From NCBI GenBank assembly GCA_029882995.1, contig JAOUJV010000007.1, forward strand, positions 1-51,461: a stretch of DNA of 51,461 nt. The letters run 5' to 3'. Of this stretch, positions 10,738-20,368 are shown piece after piece. The notes under the pieces are model-generated. The model was not told the DNA's origin. It did no database searches and saw only the letters and a list, made by a program, of their open reading frames with translations. The stretch is from Gammaproteobacteria bacterium (GTDB lineage: Bacteria; Pseudomonadota; Gammaproteobacteria; DAOVJZ01). A program made the position numbers and the translations under genes. The first letter of the stretch is position 1. Each line of letters starts with the position of its first letter.

Positions 10738-12192
10738 TTATGATTGATACAATTCCAGATATTTTTCAGCACTGGACTGCCAACTGGAATCCTTTTGCAT
10801 GGCAGTCATGGTCATCTGGTTCCATATTTTTTTATTTTCATACAGGTCAATTGCGTGTCGCAGTGTTTGCAGAAAATCATTCCTGTCTGTCTTGTCAAAG
10901 ACAAAGCCGGTTGCGGTTTTGTTATTAATATTAGTCTCACTGGCATCAACAACGGTATCAGCCAGTCCTCCGGTACGATGTACAACCGGCAAGGTACCGT
11001 AACGCTGACTGTACATCTGATTAAGTCCACATGGTTCAAATCTTGATGGCATCAGAAATATATCTGAAGCCGCTTCAATACGATGCGCCATTGCTTCGGA
11101 ATAACCGATTGTCACTATCATGCGATCAGGATAATGCTTTGCCATATCCAGTAATTCACGCTCATATTCAGGCTGGCCACTCCCTAACATAATAAGCTTT
11201 GAATTGGTTGATTCCATAATATCGGGAATAATACTAACAACCAGATCCACACCTTTCTGTTCCACAAGGCGCCCGATAAAGCCAATCAAGGGTTCATTAT
11301 CATGAGTCAGTCCGAAACCATGGAGCAGAGCTGTCTTGTTATCCATCTTGCCCTTGAGTCGCCGATATCGAGCATCATAATTCGTAGCTAGATAAGGATC
11401 TGTGCGCGGATTCCAGATATCAGGATCAATGCCGTTAAGAATCCCTGTCAGTTTATGTTTTAGATGGCTCAAGACACCTTCCAGCCCGTAACCTGCCTCG
11501 GCGGTACATATCTCCTCCGCATAGCTTGGACTGACAGTCGTAATATGATCTGCAAACACAATCCCTGCCTTGAGCATTGAGAAATTACCATAAAATTCTA
11601 TTCCATCCAGCGTCCACCATGCCTGTGGTAAATCAAGGCCGGTAAATATTTCATGGGAAAAATTACCGCCATACGAAAGATTATGAATAGTAAATACTGT
11701 TTTTATATCCAGCCCTGCCTGCTTAATAAAACCGGATACCAGACCTGTCTGCCAGTCATTGCTATGGACTACCTCTGCACGCCAACCACAATCAATTTCA
11801 TCATTCGCTATCATGGCAACACCACGACTGAACACGGTAAAACTTTCCGCATTATCAGGCCAATCCTGTTTTTTATTATCCACGTAGGGATTTTCACGGT
11901 GACCATATAGCCCGGGGATATCCAGTAAAACCAGCGGTACACCAGTCTCGTTTTCTGTAAATAACAACACGCGTGCTTTATGAATATGACCGGCACCCGG
12001 TATCATCAATTGCCCGATTTCCTTACAATTATCCTTATTCAGCTTTTTCAGCATATTGCCATATGCTGGCAGGATCAGACGCAGATCATGGCCCAGCTCA
12101 ACCAGCGCATTTGGCAAACTATAACTGACATCGCCAAGACCACCCGTCTTGATCAATGGAAAGACTTCACTGGTAGCAAACAAGATTTTCAC
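10738..12192 (-). CDS. glgA: Glycogen synthase, ADP-glucose type (GT5)
   Basis: This 484-residue glucosyltransferase extends alpha-1,4-glucan chains from ADP-glucose. The N-terminus has the ADP-glucose-binding KTGGLGD motif with Lys15. The C-terminal GT-B half has the catalytic-Glu region PSRFEPCGLNQMYSQRYG followed by VHRTGGLADTV. The start is GTG, and its G is the last base of the glgB stop codon (TAGTG), which points to translational coupling. It lies between glgB and glgP in the glycogen operon and uses the product of glgC. Confidence 0.97.
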   Translation of the reverse strand: MKILFATSEVFPLIKTGGLGDVSYSLPNALVELGHDLRLILPAYGNMLKKLNKDNCKEIGQLMIPGAGHIHKARVLLFTENETGVPLVLLDIPGLYGHRENPYVDNKKQDWPDNAESFTVFSRGVAMIANDEIDCGWRAEVVHSNDWQTGLVSGFIKQAGLDIKTVFTIHNLSYGGNFSHEIFTGLDLPQAWWTLDGIEFYGNFSMLKAGIVFADHITTVSPSYAEEICTAEAGYGLEGVLSHLKHKLTGILNGIDPDIWNPRTDPYLATNYDARYRRLKGKMDNKTALLHGFGLTHDNEPLIGFIGRLVEQKGVDLVVSIIPDIMESTNSKLIMLGSGQPEYERELLDMAKHYPDRMIVTIGYSEAMAHRIEAASDIFLMPSRFEPCGLNQMYSQRYGTLPVVHRTGGLADTVVDASETNINNKTATGFVFDKTDRNDFLQTLRHAIDLYENKKIWNQMTMTAMQKDSSWQSSAEKYLELYQS

Positions 12193-14360
12193 TACGATTC
12201 CTTCACCAAAAAAACGGCCGCGAGTGGCGGCAATGTTAATACCAGAGACTGTGACATGCTATGGTTTGCTATTTCACTGGTCGATACCTTGCCAACGTTA
12301 CCTGAGTTACTACCGCCATAGCATGCCGCATCGGTATTCAACAGTTCAAGATAATCTCCAGACAAAGGTACACCAATTTGGTAATTTTCTCTGGGCACGG
12401 GGGTAAAATTGAAGACACATATTATTTCAACATCGCTGGCAGAACGAATAAAGGCGAGCACTGAATTGTCCGCATCATCACAGCTTATCCAGCGGAATCC
12501 CTCTGATTCAAAGTCATATCGGTGCATTGCCGGTTGTGATACATACAACTGGTTCAGATCTTTAACAAGCTGTCTTATACCCGTATGTGTATCATGTTCG
12601 CACAATGCCCAGTCAAGGGTTTTCTTTTCACTCCATTCAGTCCATTGCGCTATCTCTCCCCCCATAAATAATAATTTTTTACCGGGATGAGCAAACTGAT
12701 AGGCAAACAGTAAACGCAGGTTGGCAAATTTCTGCCAATTATCGCCGGGCATCTTTGACAACAGACTGAGTTTGCCATGCACAACTTCATCATGTGACAA
12801 CGGTAAAACAAAATTCTCTGTCCATGCATATAGCTGACTGAAAGTCAGCTGATTCTGATGAAAACGACGATGTACTGGTTCAAGCTTAAAGTAATCCAGC
12901 GTGTCGTTCATCCAGCCCATATTCCATTTCATTGAAAATCCGAGCCCACCCATATCGATCGGGCGTGACACCATAGGCCATGAAGTGGATTCCTCGGCAA
13001 TAGTCAATACACCGGGGAACTGAGCGTGCACTTGTGTATTCAGTTCCTTTATAAAACTGATCGCTTCTATATGTTCACGGCCACCATATTGATTAGGCTC
13101 CCACTCACCTTCATTGCGTGAGTAGTCAAGGTATAACATAGATGCCACCGCATCCACCCGCAACCCATCAATATGGAACTCGTTGATCCAGTACAGCGCA
13201 TTTGCAATCAGAAAGTTTTGTACTTCCCTGCGCCCGTAATTAAAGATCAGAGTACCCCATTCCTGGTGTTCGCCCTTGTGAATTTCACCATATTCATAAA
13301 GTGGTTCACCATTAAAACGTGCCAATGCAAATTCATCTTTTGGAAAATGAGCCGGCACCCAGTCGAGAATGACACCGATACCCTGCTCATGACAGGCATC
13401 AATAAAATAACGCAAATCATCGGCACTGCCATAACGCGAAGTGGGGGCATAATAACCGGTTACCTGGTAACCCCAGGATTCATCCAGTGGATACTCGGTG
13501 ATGGGTAATAATTCAATATGGGTATAGCCTAGCTCCTGCACATAGGGAATAAGTCGTGCTGCCAGTTCACGGTAATTCAGATATTCACCACTGTCACTGT
13601 GCTGCCACGAACCGGCATGGATTTCATAAATGGAAACCGGTGCATGCAACCAGTCCCATTGCTGTCGACGTTTCATCCACTTTGTGTCGGTCCATTGATA
13701 ACTCTTGTCTATAACCGGCACGAGACTGGTTGTCTCCGGACGCACCGACATGGCACGCGCATAAGGATCACTCTTGTGCAGGATGGCACCTGACGGTGTC
13801 AGTATTTCAAACTTGTAGGCATCTGCCGGGTGCAGCCCGGGAACAAACAATTCCCAGATACCGGAAAAACCCAGGCAACGCATCGAGTGACGCAGTCCAT
13901 GCCAGCCATTAAAATCACCGACAATACTGACGCGTTGCACATTGGGAACCCAGACAGCAAAAAGGCAACCATCTACACCATCAATATTTGTTAAATGCGC
14001 ACCAAGATGACGGTAAATTTCCCAGTGATGCCCTTCCGCAAACAAATGCTTGTCAAGTTCACCCAATTGCGGTTCAAAACTGTATGGACTGACAACCTCA
14101 TGTTCACTGCCATCATGCTTTTCAATAAAACGCAGGGCATAGTGCCGGGGCATCTTGCCATCCTCGGCAGATGTTAATCGACTTTCGAAAAAATCGGTTT
14201 TTGGTACACGCTGCATAGGGCCAACCCCGATCAGGTCTACGGATTCCGCATTGGGCAGGAAGGCACGTATAACAATATTTTTATTGTCTGAATGTCGCCC
14301 GAGCACCTCGAACGGATCATGATGGCATCCCTTCTGTAATTTTTGTAACAGGCTAGACAT
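12192..14360 (-). CDS. glgB: 1,4-alpha-glucan branching enzyme (GH13)
   Basis: GlgB cuts alpha-1,4 chains and reattaches them as alpha-1,6 branches. With the start at 14360 (MSSLLQKLQKG) it is 722 residues, the usual length. It has an N-terminal GlgB domain (HHDPFEVLGRH), a CBM48 domain (VWVPNVQRVSIVGDFNGW), then the GH13 barrel. The catalytic nucleophile is Asp in GLRVDAVAS (about 402), the acid/base Glu is in TIAEESTSW (about 454), and the third carboxylate is Asp in LPLSHDEVVHGK (about 524). The frame is open for another 40 codons upstream, but those overlap malQ. ATG 14360 overlaps the malQ stop by 8 bases and has GAGG about 11 bases ahead. Confidence 0.97.
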   Translation of the reverse strand: MSSLLQKLQKGCHHDPFEVLGRHSDNKNIVIRAFLPNAESVDLIGVGPMQRVPKTDFFESRLTSAEDGKMPRHYALRFIEKHDGSEHEVVSPYSFEPQLGELDKHLFAEGHHWEIYRHLGAHLTNIDGVDGCLFAVWVPNVQRVSIVGDFNGWHGLRHSMRCLGFSGIWELFVPGLHPADAYKFEILTPSGAILHKSDPYARAMSVRPETTSLVPVIDKSYQWTDTKWMKRRQQWDWLHAPVSIYEIHAGSWQHSDSGEYLNYRELAARLIPYVQELGYTHIELLPITEYPLDESWGYQVTGYYAPTSRYGSADDLRYFIDACHEQGIGVILDWVPAHFPKDEFALARFNGEPLYEYGEIHKGEHQEWGTLIFNYGRREVQNFLIANALYWINEFHIDGLRVDAVASMLYLDYSRNEGEWEPNQYGGREHIEAISFIKELNTQVHAQFPGVLTIAEESTSWPMVSRPIDMGGLGFSMKWNMGWMNDTLDYFKLEPVHRRFHQNQLTFSQLYAWTENFVLPLSHDEVVHGKLSLLSKMPGDNWQKFANLRLLFAYQFAHPGKKLLFMGGEIAQWTEWSEKKTLDWALCEHDTHTGIRQLVKDLNQLYVSQPAMHRYDFESEGFRWISCDDADNSVLAFIRSASDVEIICVFNFTPVPRENYQIGVPLSGDYLELLNTDAACYGGSNSGNVGKVSTSEIANHSMSQSLVLTLPPLAAVFLVKES

Positions 14361-15735
14361 TTGTGTGCATACCTCGATCACATTTTTCAATGCGTTGTCG
14401 CATATTGTGAACAATATCAGTAGAAATATCATCCCAGTCAAAACGCCACTGCCAGTTATTTTCTGTTGTACCGGGCACATTCATACGCGCTGTACTGTCG
14501 AGATGTAATATATCCTGTAACGGGATAATTGCCATGCTGGCTGGACAAGCCAGTGCATTGTCAATCATGGTATCAACAACTACCTCACTGGAAATATTTT
14601 CTCCATGCAGTCCAAGTGAATCAGTTACCTGTTTCTGTACCAGCTCCGGCAAACCTTCATACCAGCCACGCGTTGTGTTGTTATCATGCGTACCGGTATA
14701 AACAACCCTGTCATCAGTAATATTAATAACCTTGTGCGGGTTATCAGCATGTTCATCAAAACCAAACTGCAATACTGACATACCCGGCAGATGATACTTC
14801 TTGCGTAACGCGATAACCTGTTCTGTTATAAAACCCAGGTCCTCGGCAATAATTGGCAAGTTGGTGTATTCCTCGGACAGTTGTGCCAACAAGTTATCGC
14901 CCGGCACCGGTTGCCAGTAGCCATCAATTGCTGTTTGACAGTTCGCATCAATCATCCAGCTTGCCTCAAGACCGCGAAAGTGATCAATACGCACAAAGTC
15001 ATACAGAGTTAAATGATTGTTCAGGCGTTGCATCCAGAAATCAAAACCTTCTGCCTGCATAACATCCCAGTTGAAATGTGGATTTCCCCAGCGCTGGCCA
15101 ATGTCGGAAAAATAATCCGGTGGCACACCGGCAACCAATGTTGGCATACCATTCTCATTAAGCAAGAATTGTTCACGGTGCGCCCAGACATCAGCACTGT
15201 CATGGGCAACAAATACAGGCATGTCGCCAAACAACTGTATCCCGCGTGTGTTTGCATATTCCTTCAGATCCAGCCAGCGCTGATATAATTCATATTGCTG
15301 GCAACGGAACTGCAAAGCCTCCGTGGCATATTCTTCAAGTGCTGATGCAAGTGCATCGGGATCCTTATCGCGATAGCTGACAGGCCATTCATACCAGACC
15401 GCACCGGAAAATTTCAGCTTGAGAATACAGAACAATACATAATCATCCAGCCAGTATTGTTGTGCGACACAGAATTCCTGCAACTCGGGAACATCATTTT
15501 CCATCATACGATATTCTTTTAATAATGCCGGGTTCAATGCAAATGCCGAGTAACACTGGTATGGCGACAAATCTGATCGTGGCTGACCCAGAGGCAACAC
15601 TTGCCATACACTGAAACCGGCATCAGCGAGAAAATCGATCCAGCGCAATGTATCGTCATCCAGCGTACCTGATGGTAGTGACGTTGGATGCAGCAGTACA
15701 CCGGCACGACGCTGATAGAAATCAATACATCTCAA
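14353..15735 (-). CDS. malQ: 4-alpha-glucanotransferase (amylomaltase, GH77)
   Basis: This 460-residue enzyme transfers alpha-1,4-glucan segments between chains, recycling malto-oligosaccharides. The GH77 triad is visible: Asp in FVRIDHFRGLE (about 250), Glu in IIAEDLGFITEQV (about 293) and Asp in YTGTHDNNTTRGWY (about 350). The N-terminus RRAGVLLHPTSLPSG is typical of the shorter MalQ type without the extra N-terminal domains of the E. coli enzyme. The start codon is TTG, directly after the stop of the GH57 gene. An AGGAG seven bases ahead supports it, and no ATG fits. Within the operon it probably rebuilds chains from short glucans left by phosphorylase. Confidence 0.95.
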   Translation of the reverse strand: MRCIDFYQRRAGVLLHPTSLPSGTLDDDTLRWIDFLADAGFSVWQVLPLGQPRSDLSPYQCYSAFALNPALLKEYRMMENDVPELQEFCVAQQYWLDDYVLFCILKLKFSGAVWYEWPVSYRDKDPDALASALEEYATEALQFRCQQYELYQRWLDLKEYANTRGIQLFGDMPVFVAHDSADVWAHREQFLLNENGMPTLVAGVPPDYFSDIGQRWGNPHFNWDVMQAEGFDFWMQRLNNHLTLYDFVRIDHFRGLEASWMIDANCQTAIDGYWQPVPGDNLLAQLSEEYTNLPIIAEDLGFITEQVIALRKKYHLPGMSVLQFGFDEHADNPHKVINITDDRVVYTGTHDNNTTRGWYEGLPELVQKQVTDSLGLHGENISSEVVVDTMIDNALACPASMAIIPLQDILHLDSTARMNVPGTTENNWQWRFDWDDISTDIVHNMRQRIEKCDRGMHTNV

Positions 15736-17457
15736 CTAGTTTCTCCTCATGGTTCCGGCATTTTCGGCCTGACCACCACCATGGGAAATAGGAGCATCCA
15801 GTATATCCGGAACGGGTTCCTGTAATAAATGATACAGGGATTTCAATTGCAGACGAAATAACCTGTCAAAATCATTAACACTATTTGAAGGGTTATGCTC
15901 ACCAAACCACCAGAACCAGTCGGAACCTTCACATACGGCCATTTGACGGTTTGCTTTTTCGTGTTGTGCTTCATCCAGTCGTCCGGAATTGATAACACGA
16001 TCATAAGCCAACTTTGCCTCCACCAGGCGATCCCATGCCAGATTCTTGTCATGCTCACCAATCCAGGTGGAAAAAGTGCCATATACCCAACTACCGGCAC
16101 ACAATTTGGGCAGGCTTTTATCACACGATAATGACTGTAATGCAGAAAATGTTGTGGGGTTAACCTGATCATGTTTACCCAGTTCACGGTATAGCGTATC
16201 GATAAAATGAAAACCGTTATCTGGATAATATTCCCAGGCATTTTCACCATCAAGAATAACACTGATCACATGTTGATCTGCTGTGTCACCATAAGTATTG
16301 GTAATATTTGTTAAGTGCTGTTGGAAATCATTGACTGCCTCGGATGCATCACGATCGCTGTATTCAAAACCGATTAAGTCAGATAAGCCATCATCTCGGA
16401 AAAAGACACGCGCTTTATGACTATTGACAATATGCGGACTGAAAAGATCGTGTTTTGAGTGAATCAGATCAGGCTCAAAACCTGATGCGTGACAACTGTT
16501 GCGCCAGACACCTTCACCGGTTGCAGTCCATGAAAAACCATATTCATCCAGCAAACTGATAGCATCATCACTGATCCCGCCTTCGGATAACCACACACCC
16601 TTAGGCTTGATCCCGAAATGACGTTCAAAACATCTTATCCCTTGTTCAATATGCCAACGTGAACGTGCAACACCATCAGGATAACCGCCACAATCTGGAG
16701 TAGGTGCTTCCGGTTGCGCACATCTCATGTTGGAAAAATCATTCAGTAACGGAATAATGGGATGACAATAAGGTGTCATAGAAAGCTCGACCTGCCCGGA
16801 TTCAGCCAGACGACGATAACGTGGAATGACTTCCGTAATACTGTCCATAATGATTTTTAATAACAGACGTCGATCCTGCTCATCATATAAACGTTCCTTG
16901 TTCATCAACTGTTGTACTTCTGGCATCTGTTTCAATGAATAACCCAGCCATGACAAGTGATACCACACCAACAAATCATGGAAATATTGTTCATTCAAAT
17001 AATGAAGTTGTTCCAGACTTGCCGGTTCAGGAGATTTGTCTTTCTCCGGTAATGTCACCATGTCCAGCATTGCTCGAAAACAGGGATAGGGATCGATCAT
17101 GCGTGGCGCATGTGCGCGCTGGCAGGCAACCAGGATCTCGTAACGCCCGGTAGCACTATCCGGTACAGGTGTTACACCGGCAAGGGCATTCAATAATGGA
17201 TCGCGCATTGCACGCCCTTCATGGAACCATTCCTTTAACTGAACAGCATAGTCATCCAGTTGTTCCAGCAATATCGGCGCAAAGTTTACTACCACATGCA
17301 TGTGCGGATGGTTTTCCAGATGCGCCGCCATGTCGGTGTAGTCCTTGATAGCATGCAGATATACCCAGGGTAATTGATAATCACCCTCAATACCCTGTTG
17401 ATACCATGGCTGGTGCATGTGCCAGCACAGCACAAAATTAATTGGTTTTTCCTGCAT
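15736..17457 (-). CDS. Glycoside hydrolase family 57 protein (alpha-amylase or glucanotransferase type)
   Basis: This 573-residue GH57 protein begins with the family hallmark FVLCWHMHQPWY. The region with the likely catalytic nucleophile is KGVWLSEGG (Glu about 291), and LDGENAWEYY (Asp about 404) matches the fourth conserved region. Together these indicate a retaining alpha-glucan enzyme. GH57 includes alpha-amylases, amylopullulanases, branching enzymes and 4-alpha-glucanotransferases, and the sequence alone does not settle which. No signal peptide is visible, so it should act on cytoplasmic glycogen. It lies second in the operon, 16 bases after glgC and directly abutting malQ. Because no glgX-type debranching gene is present here, a debranching or amylolytic role is possible but unproven. 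Confidence 0.9.
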   Translation of the reverse strand: MQEKPINFVLCWHMHQPWYQQGIEGDYQLPWVYLHAIKDYTDMAAHLENHPHMHVVVNFAPILLEQLDDYAVQLKEWFHEGRAMRDPLLNALAGVTPVPDSATGRYEILVACQRAHAPRMIDPYPCFRAMLDMVTLPEKDKSPEPASLEQLHYLNEQYFHDLLVWYHLSWLGYSLKQMPEVQQLMNKERLYDEQDRRLLLKIIMDSITEVIPRYRRLAESGQVELSMTPYCHPIIPLLNDFSNMRCAQPEAPTPDCGGYPDGVARSRWHIEQGIRCFERHFGIKPKGVWLSEGGISDDAISLLDEYGFSWTATGEGVWRNSCHASGFEPDLIHSKHDLFSPHIVNSHKARVFFRDDGLSDLIGFEYSDRDASEAVNDFQQHLTNITNTYGDTADQHVISVILDGENAWEYYPDNGFHFIDTLYRELGKHDQVNPTTFSALQSLSCDKSLPKLCAGSWVYGTFSTWIGEHDKNLAWDRLVEAKLAYDRVINSGRLDEAQHEKANRQMAVCEGSDWFWWFGEHNPSNSVNDFDRLFRLQLKSLYHLLQEPVPDILDAPISHGGGQAENAGTMRRN

Positions 17458-17473
17458 CAGGGGATCTCGTTAA

Positions 17474-18775
17474 TTAATAATTTGAAAACAGATGTTGGCC
17501 TAGCATGTCTGCAGTCACAAGAATGATACCGTTCTCGGTGACATGAAATCGCTTGCGGTCTTCTTCCAGATCCCTGCCAATAACCGTGTTGTCAGGAATG
17601 ACACATCCCTTATCAATCACTGCACGATTGATATAGCAATTCTGACCAATTGTGACCTTGGGCAGGATCGTACTGTCTTTAATATGACTGCCCTTGTGGA
17701 CAACAACAGCAAAAAAGATAACTGATCGTTTTATGCGAGCACCGGAGATAATACAACCACCCGATACCAGTGAATCAATTGCTTCACCACGTGCATTATC
17801 AGCATCAAATACAAATTTGGCTGGCGGGTGTTGTGTCTGGTAAGTCCAGAATGGCCAGTTACGATCATACAGGTTCAGTTCCGGCTCGATATCACATAAC
17901 TCCATATTGGCTTGCCAGTAGGATTCAATATTACCGACATCTCGCCAGTATGCCGGGGTACCATCCTCGTTCTGAAACAGGAAGGCCATCGAATTACAGC
18001 ACTCGATGCTCTTGGGAATAATGTCTTTGCCAAAATCATGGCTGGAATTTTCATCTGCTGAATCTGCGACCAGGCTGGCATACAAATAGGATTTGGAAAA
18101 CACATAAATACCCATGGATGCCAAAGATGTATCCGGTTTACCCGGCAAGGTTTCCGGTTCATTTGGTTTCTCGGTGAAACGGGTAATATTACGGTCTTCA
18201 TCAATCGACATTACACCAAAATCTTTTGCTTCATTACGAGACACTTCAATACAACCCACTGTCAGATCAGCGCCAGTCTGTATATGTTGGAGCAACATGG
18301 ATGTGTAATCCATTTTATAAATATGATCACCACCCAGCACAACCACATAATCGGGTGAATGGCGATTGATAATATCCATGTTCTGATACAAAGCGTCTGC
18401 AGTTCCCTGATACCAGTCTTTACGAACGCGTTGTTGTGCCGGGATTATTTCAACAAACTCGCCAATCTCCGCACGCATAAAACTCCACGCCCGTTGTAAA
18501 TGACGGATCAGGGAATGAGATTTATATTGCGTCAACACCCCAATCCTCCGCAAACCGGAGTTAACACAATTCGATAAGGCAAAATCAATGATTCGATACT
18601 TTCCGCCAAACGGAACCGCAGGTTTAGCACGCCATTTGGTCAGATCCACAAGCCGTGAACCTTCTCCGCCAGCAAGGATTAAAACCAGCGTCTTGTGAGT
18701 AATTTCTGTTACCAGCTTGGGTTCAATATAGTATTTATAATTAGCTGGTTGTTTTCCCGATTTTGTATTTGTCAT
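17474..18775 (-). CDS. glgC: Glucose-1-phosphate adenylyltransferase (ADP-glucose pyrophosphorylase)
   Basis: This 433-residue enzyme makes ADP-glucose from ATP and glucose 1-phosphate, the committed step of bacterial glycogen synthesis. The nucleotidyltransferase domain starts with LILAGGEGSRLVDLT and KPAVPFGGKYRIIDFALSNC. Other signatures are GTADALYQNMDII, VVLGGDHIYKMDY, CIEVSRNEAKDFGVM and RFTEKPNEP. The C-terminal third is a left-handed beta-helix domain (GGCIISGARIKRSVIF). The first loop has GGEGSRL where the E. coli enzyme has GGRGTRL. It is the first gene of the operon, with a good SD (AGGAAG, 6-base spacing) and a 326-base upstream gap likely to carry the operon promoter. Confidence 0.97.
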   Translation of the reverse strand: MTNTKSGKQPANYKYYIEPKLVTEITHKTLVLILAGGEGSRLVDLTKWRAKPAVPFGGKYRIIDFALSNCVNSGLRRIGVLTQYKSHSLIRHLQRAWSFMRAEIGEFVEIIPAQQRVRKDWYQGTADALYQNMDIINRHSPDYVVVLGGDHIYKMDYTSMLLQHIQTGADLTVGCIEVSRNEAKDFGVMSIDEDRNITRFTEKPNEPETLPGKPDTSLASMGIYVFSKSYLYASLVADSADENSSHDFGKDIIPKSIECCNSMAFLFQNEDGTPAYWRDVGNIESYWQANMELCDIEPELNLYDRNWPFWTYQTQHPPAKFVFDADNARGEAIDSLVSGGCIISGARIKRSVIFFAVVVHKGSHIKDSTILPKVTIGQNCYINRAVIDKGCVIPDNTVIGRDLEEDRKRFHVTENGIILVTADMLGQHLFSNY

Positions 18776-18961
18776 AACATTCTTCCTGATTTCCTCGAGA
18801 CAGAATAACTTTCTACCTGAACTATGCTAAAAGCAATTTTTATACCAGCCCGGGTCTGAAAACATATATCAAAAGTGTATGACCCGTATTAAATAATAGT
18901 CAGCTAATCCATTGGTATTGTTGATTTTTATCAGCATGAGGAAAGAAACTGCTATGTGGCT

Positions 18962-18990
18962 ATTATATCTAACCACGCAGTAATATTGTA
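18962..18990 (-). promoter_or_regulatory. Candidate glycogen operon promoter
   Basis: On the minus strand a perfect TATAAT (18962-18967) lies 17 bases after TACAAT (18985-18990). The -35 matches the consensus at only two positions, so an activator would be expected. The transcript would have a leader of about 180 bases before glgC. Confidence 0.3.
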
Positions 18991-19000
18991 TAAATTACTG
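18978..19000. promoter_or_regulatory. Operator-like inverted repeat upstream of glgC
   Basis: CAGTAAT (18978-18984) and ATTACTG (18994-19000) form a perfect 7-base inverted repeat with a 9-base spacer. It overlaps the -35 position of the candidate glgC promoter, where a dimeric regulator could act. The regulator is unknown. Confidence 0.35.
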
Positions 19001-19077
19001 ACTATTTGCACTAAAAAAGCACATACCCACCGAATTGACAATTTAAGTAAATATGTGTCACAGGAACAACACTCTGA

Positions 19078-19107
19078 TTGTAAATAAAATAATATCAATA
19101 TTTACAA
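19078..19107. repeat. AT-rich inverted repeat at the waaA stop
   Basis: TTGTAAAT (19078-19085) and ATTTACAA (19100-19107) are perfect 8-base arms around a 14-base loop, overlapping the waaA stop codon. It may help end the hldE-hldD-waaA transcript, but the stem is too AT-rich to call a terminator with confidence. Confidence 0.3.
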
Positions 19108-20361
19108 ATAATCGTTAATCACTTTTTTCAATTTTTCCAGCGCACCACGATTTTGCTCTACCACTTCCTTGCCTTTTGACCCCAGCTTTTGACGCAATTC
19201 ATTATCTTTCAGGTAACGCACAACACCATATGCCAGCTCCTGTTCACTGCCAATCTCGCTACCGGCTCCAGCCTCAGTCAACAGTTTTATTATCTCACTA
19301 AAATTAAACGTGTATGGACCAAATAAAACCGGCAAACCCACTGCTGATGCTTCAAGTGGATTTTGACCACCGTGCTCAATCAGGCTTCCACCAATAAAGG
19401 CCACATCACTGACTGAATAAAACAACAGCATCTCGCCCATGGTGTCACCAATAAAGATTTCTGTCGTATTGTCACATGCCTTCCGTTCACTACGCCTGAC
19501 AACATTAAAACCATAGTGTTTGCACAATGAGGTTACCTGTTCAAAGCGTTCCGGGTGACGGGGAACGATGATTAATAAACAGTCTGGTATGGTTTGTCTG
19601 ACAAGGTTAAAGGCATTTAATATTTGTTCATCTTCACCAGAATGGGTGCTGGCGGCAATCCAGACAGGACGGTTTTCACCCAGTTGTCGTTTTAATTCTT
19701 TTACACCAGCATCCAGATTTTCCGGCAAATGGATATCAAACTTGATGCTTCCTGTTACCTGAACACGTTCTGGTGATAGCCCCAGTTTGATCAGTCGCGT
19801 TGCATCAACATCATGCTGGGCGGCAACAAAGGCAAGATCACCCAGCACATTACGAACAAAACCACTCAATCGTGCATAACCGGCAGCCGATTTTTTTGAC
19901 ATGCGCGCATTGGCCAGCACAACCGGTACAGAATCCTGTTTACAATAATGAAACAGGTTGGGCCATATCTCGGTTTCCATAATGACTACAATTCGTGGTC
20001 TGACGTTGGCAAGAAAACGTTTTATAACTCCGGGCAAATCAAAAGGCATATATACATGCTGTGTCTGTTCACCCAGCACCTGCTTTACTTGTGCAGAACC
20101 CGTGGGTGTGGTTGTCGTGACCAGCACAGGAATTGACGGGTATGTTGCCCGCAAGGATTTGATCAACGGAATAGCGGCGCGTACTTCACCAACCGAGACA
20201 GCATGGATCCAGATCGGCTTTTCCGAAAATACCGGTGTTGAAAAACCAAATCTCTCCGACCAACGCTGCCAGTAAGCAGGCGCCTTGATACCACGCCATA
20301 GCAGGCGTAATAAAAATAACGGTGTCAGTAGATAGAGTAAAAAAGAATATAAAATACGCAA
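19102..20361 (-). CDS. waaA: 3-deoxy-D-manno-octulosonic acid (Kdo) transferase
   Basis: WaaA (KdtA, GT30) transfers Kdo from CMP-Kdo to lipid IVA at the inner membrane, the first LPS core step. The 419-residue protein has an N-terminal membrane helix (LYSFLLYLLTPLFLLRLLW), the family signature KAPAYWQRWSERFGF, and the catalytic Glu in HAVSVGEVRAA (about 57). The C-terminal half has GGQNPLEASAVGLPVLFGP. The start is TTG; AAGGAA lies about 10 bases ahead, and the alignment with known WaaA N-termini begins here. It follows hldD by 7 bases and is the last gene of the heptose operon. Confidence 0.96.
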   Translation of the reverse strand: MRILYSFLLYLLTPLFLLRLLWRGIKAPAYWQRWSERFGFSTPVFSEKPIWIHAVSVGEVRAAIPLIKSLRATYPSIPVLVTTTTPTGSAQVKQVLGEQTQHVYMPFDLPGVIKRFLANVRPRIVVIMETEIWPNLFHYCKQDSVPVVLANARMSKKSAAGYARLSGFVRNVLGDLAFVAAQHDVDATRLIKLGLSPERVQVTGSIKFDIHLPENLDAGVKELKRQLGENRPVWIAASTHSGEDEQILNAFNLVRQTIPDCLLIIVPRHPERFEQVTSLCKHYGFNVVRRSERKACDNTTEIFIGDTMGEMLLFYSVSDVAFIGGSLIEHGGQNPLEASAVGLPVLFGPYTFNFSEIIKLLTEAGAGSEIGSEQELAYGVVRYLKDNELRQKLGSKGKEVVEQNRGALEKLKKVINDYL

Positions 20362-20368
20362 TGTTGCG

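Larger units (their letters stand above)
18776..19101 (-). other. Non-coding gap upstream of the glycogen operon
   Basis: This AT-rich gap of 326 bases separates the waaA stop from the glgC start and has no credible gene. On the minus strand it holds a perfect TATAAT with a poor -35, an operator-like inverted repeat (18978-19000) just upstream of it, and an AT-rich 8-base inverted repeat (19078-19107) overlapping the waaA stop. It probably contains both the end of the heptose operon transcript and the glgC promoter. Confidence 0.5.

Noticed and set aside
12192-14480. Longer glgB starting 40 codons upstream
   Set aside because: The extra residues overlap malQ, are hydrophobic and unlike any branching enzyme N-terminus; ATG 14360 has a suitable ribosome site.
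19035-19040. Consensus TTGACA on the plus strand
   Set aside because: No -10 follows at 15-19 bases, and no plus-strand gene lies downstream; it is probably chance in AT-rich DNA.
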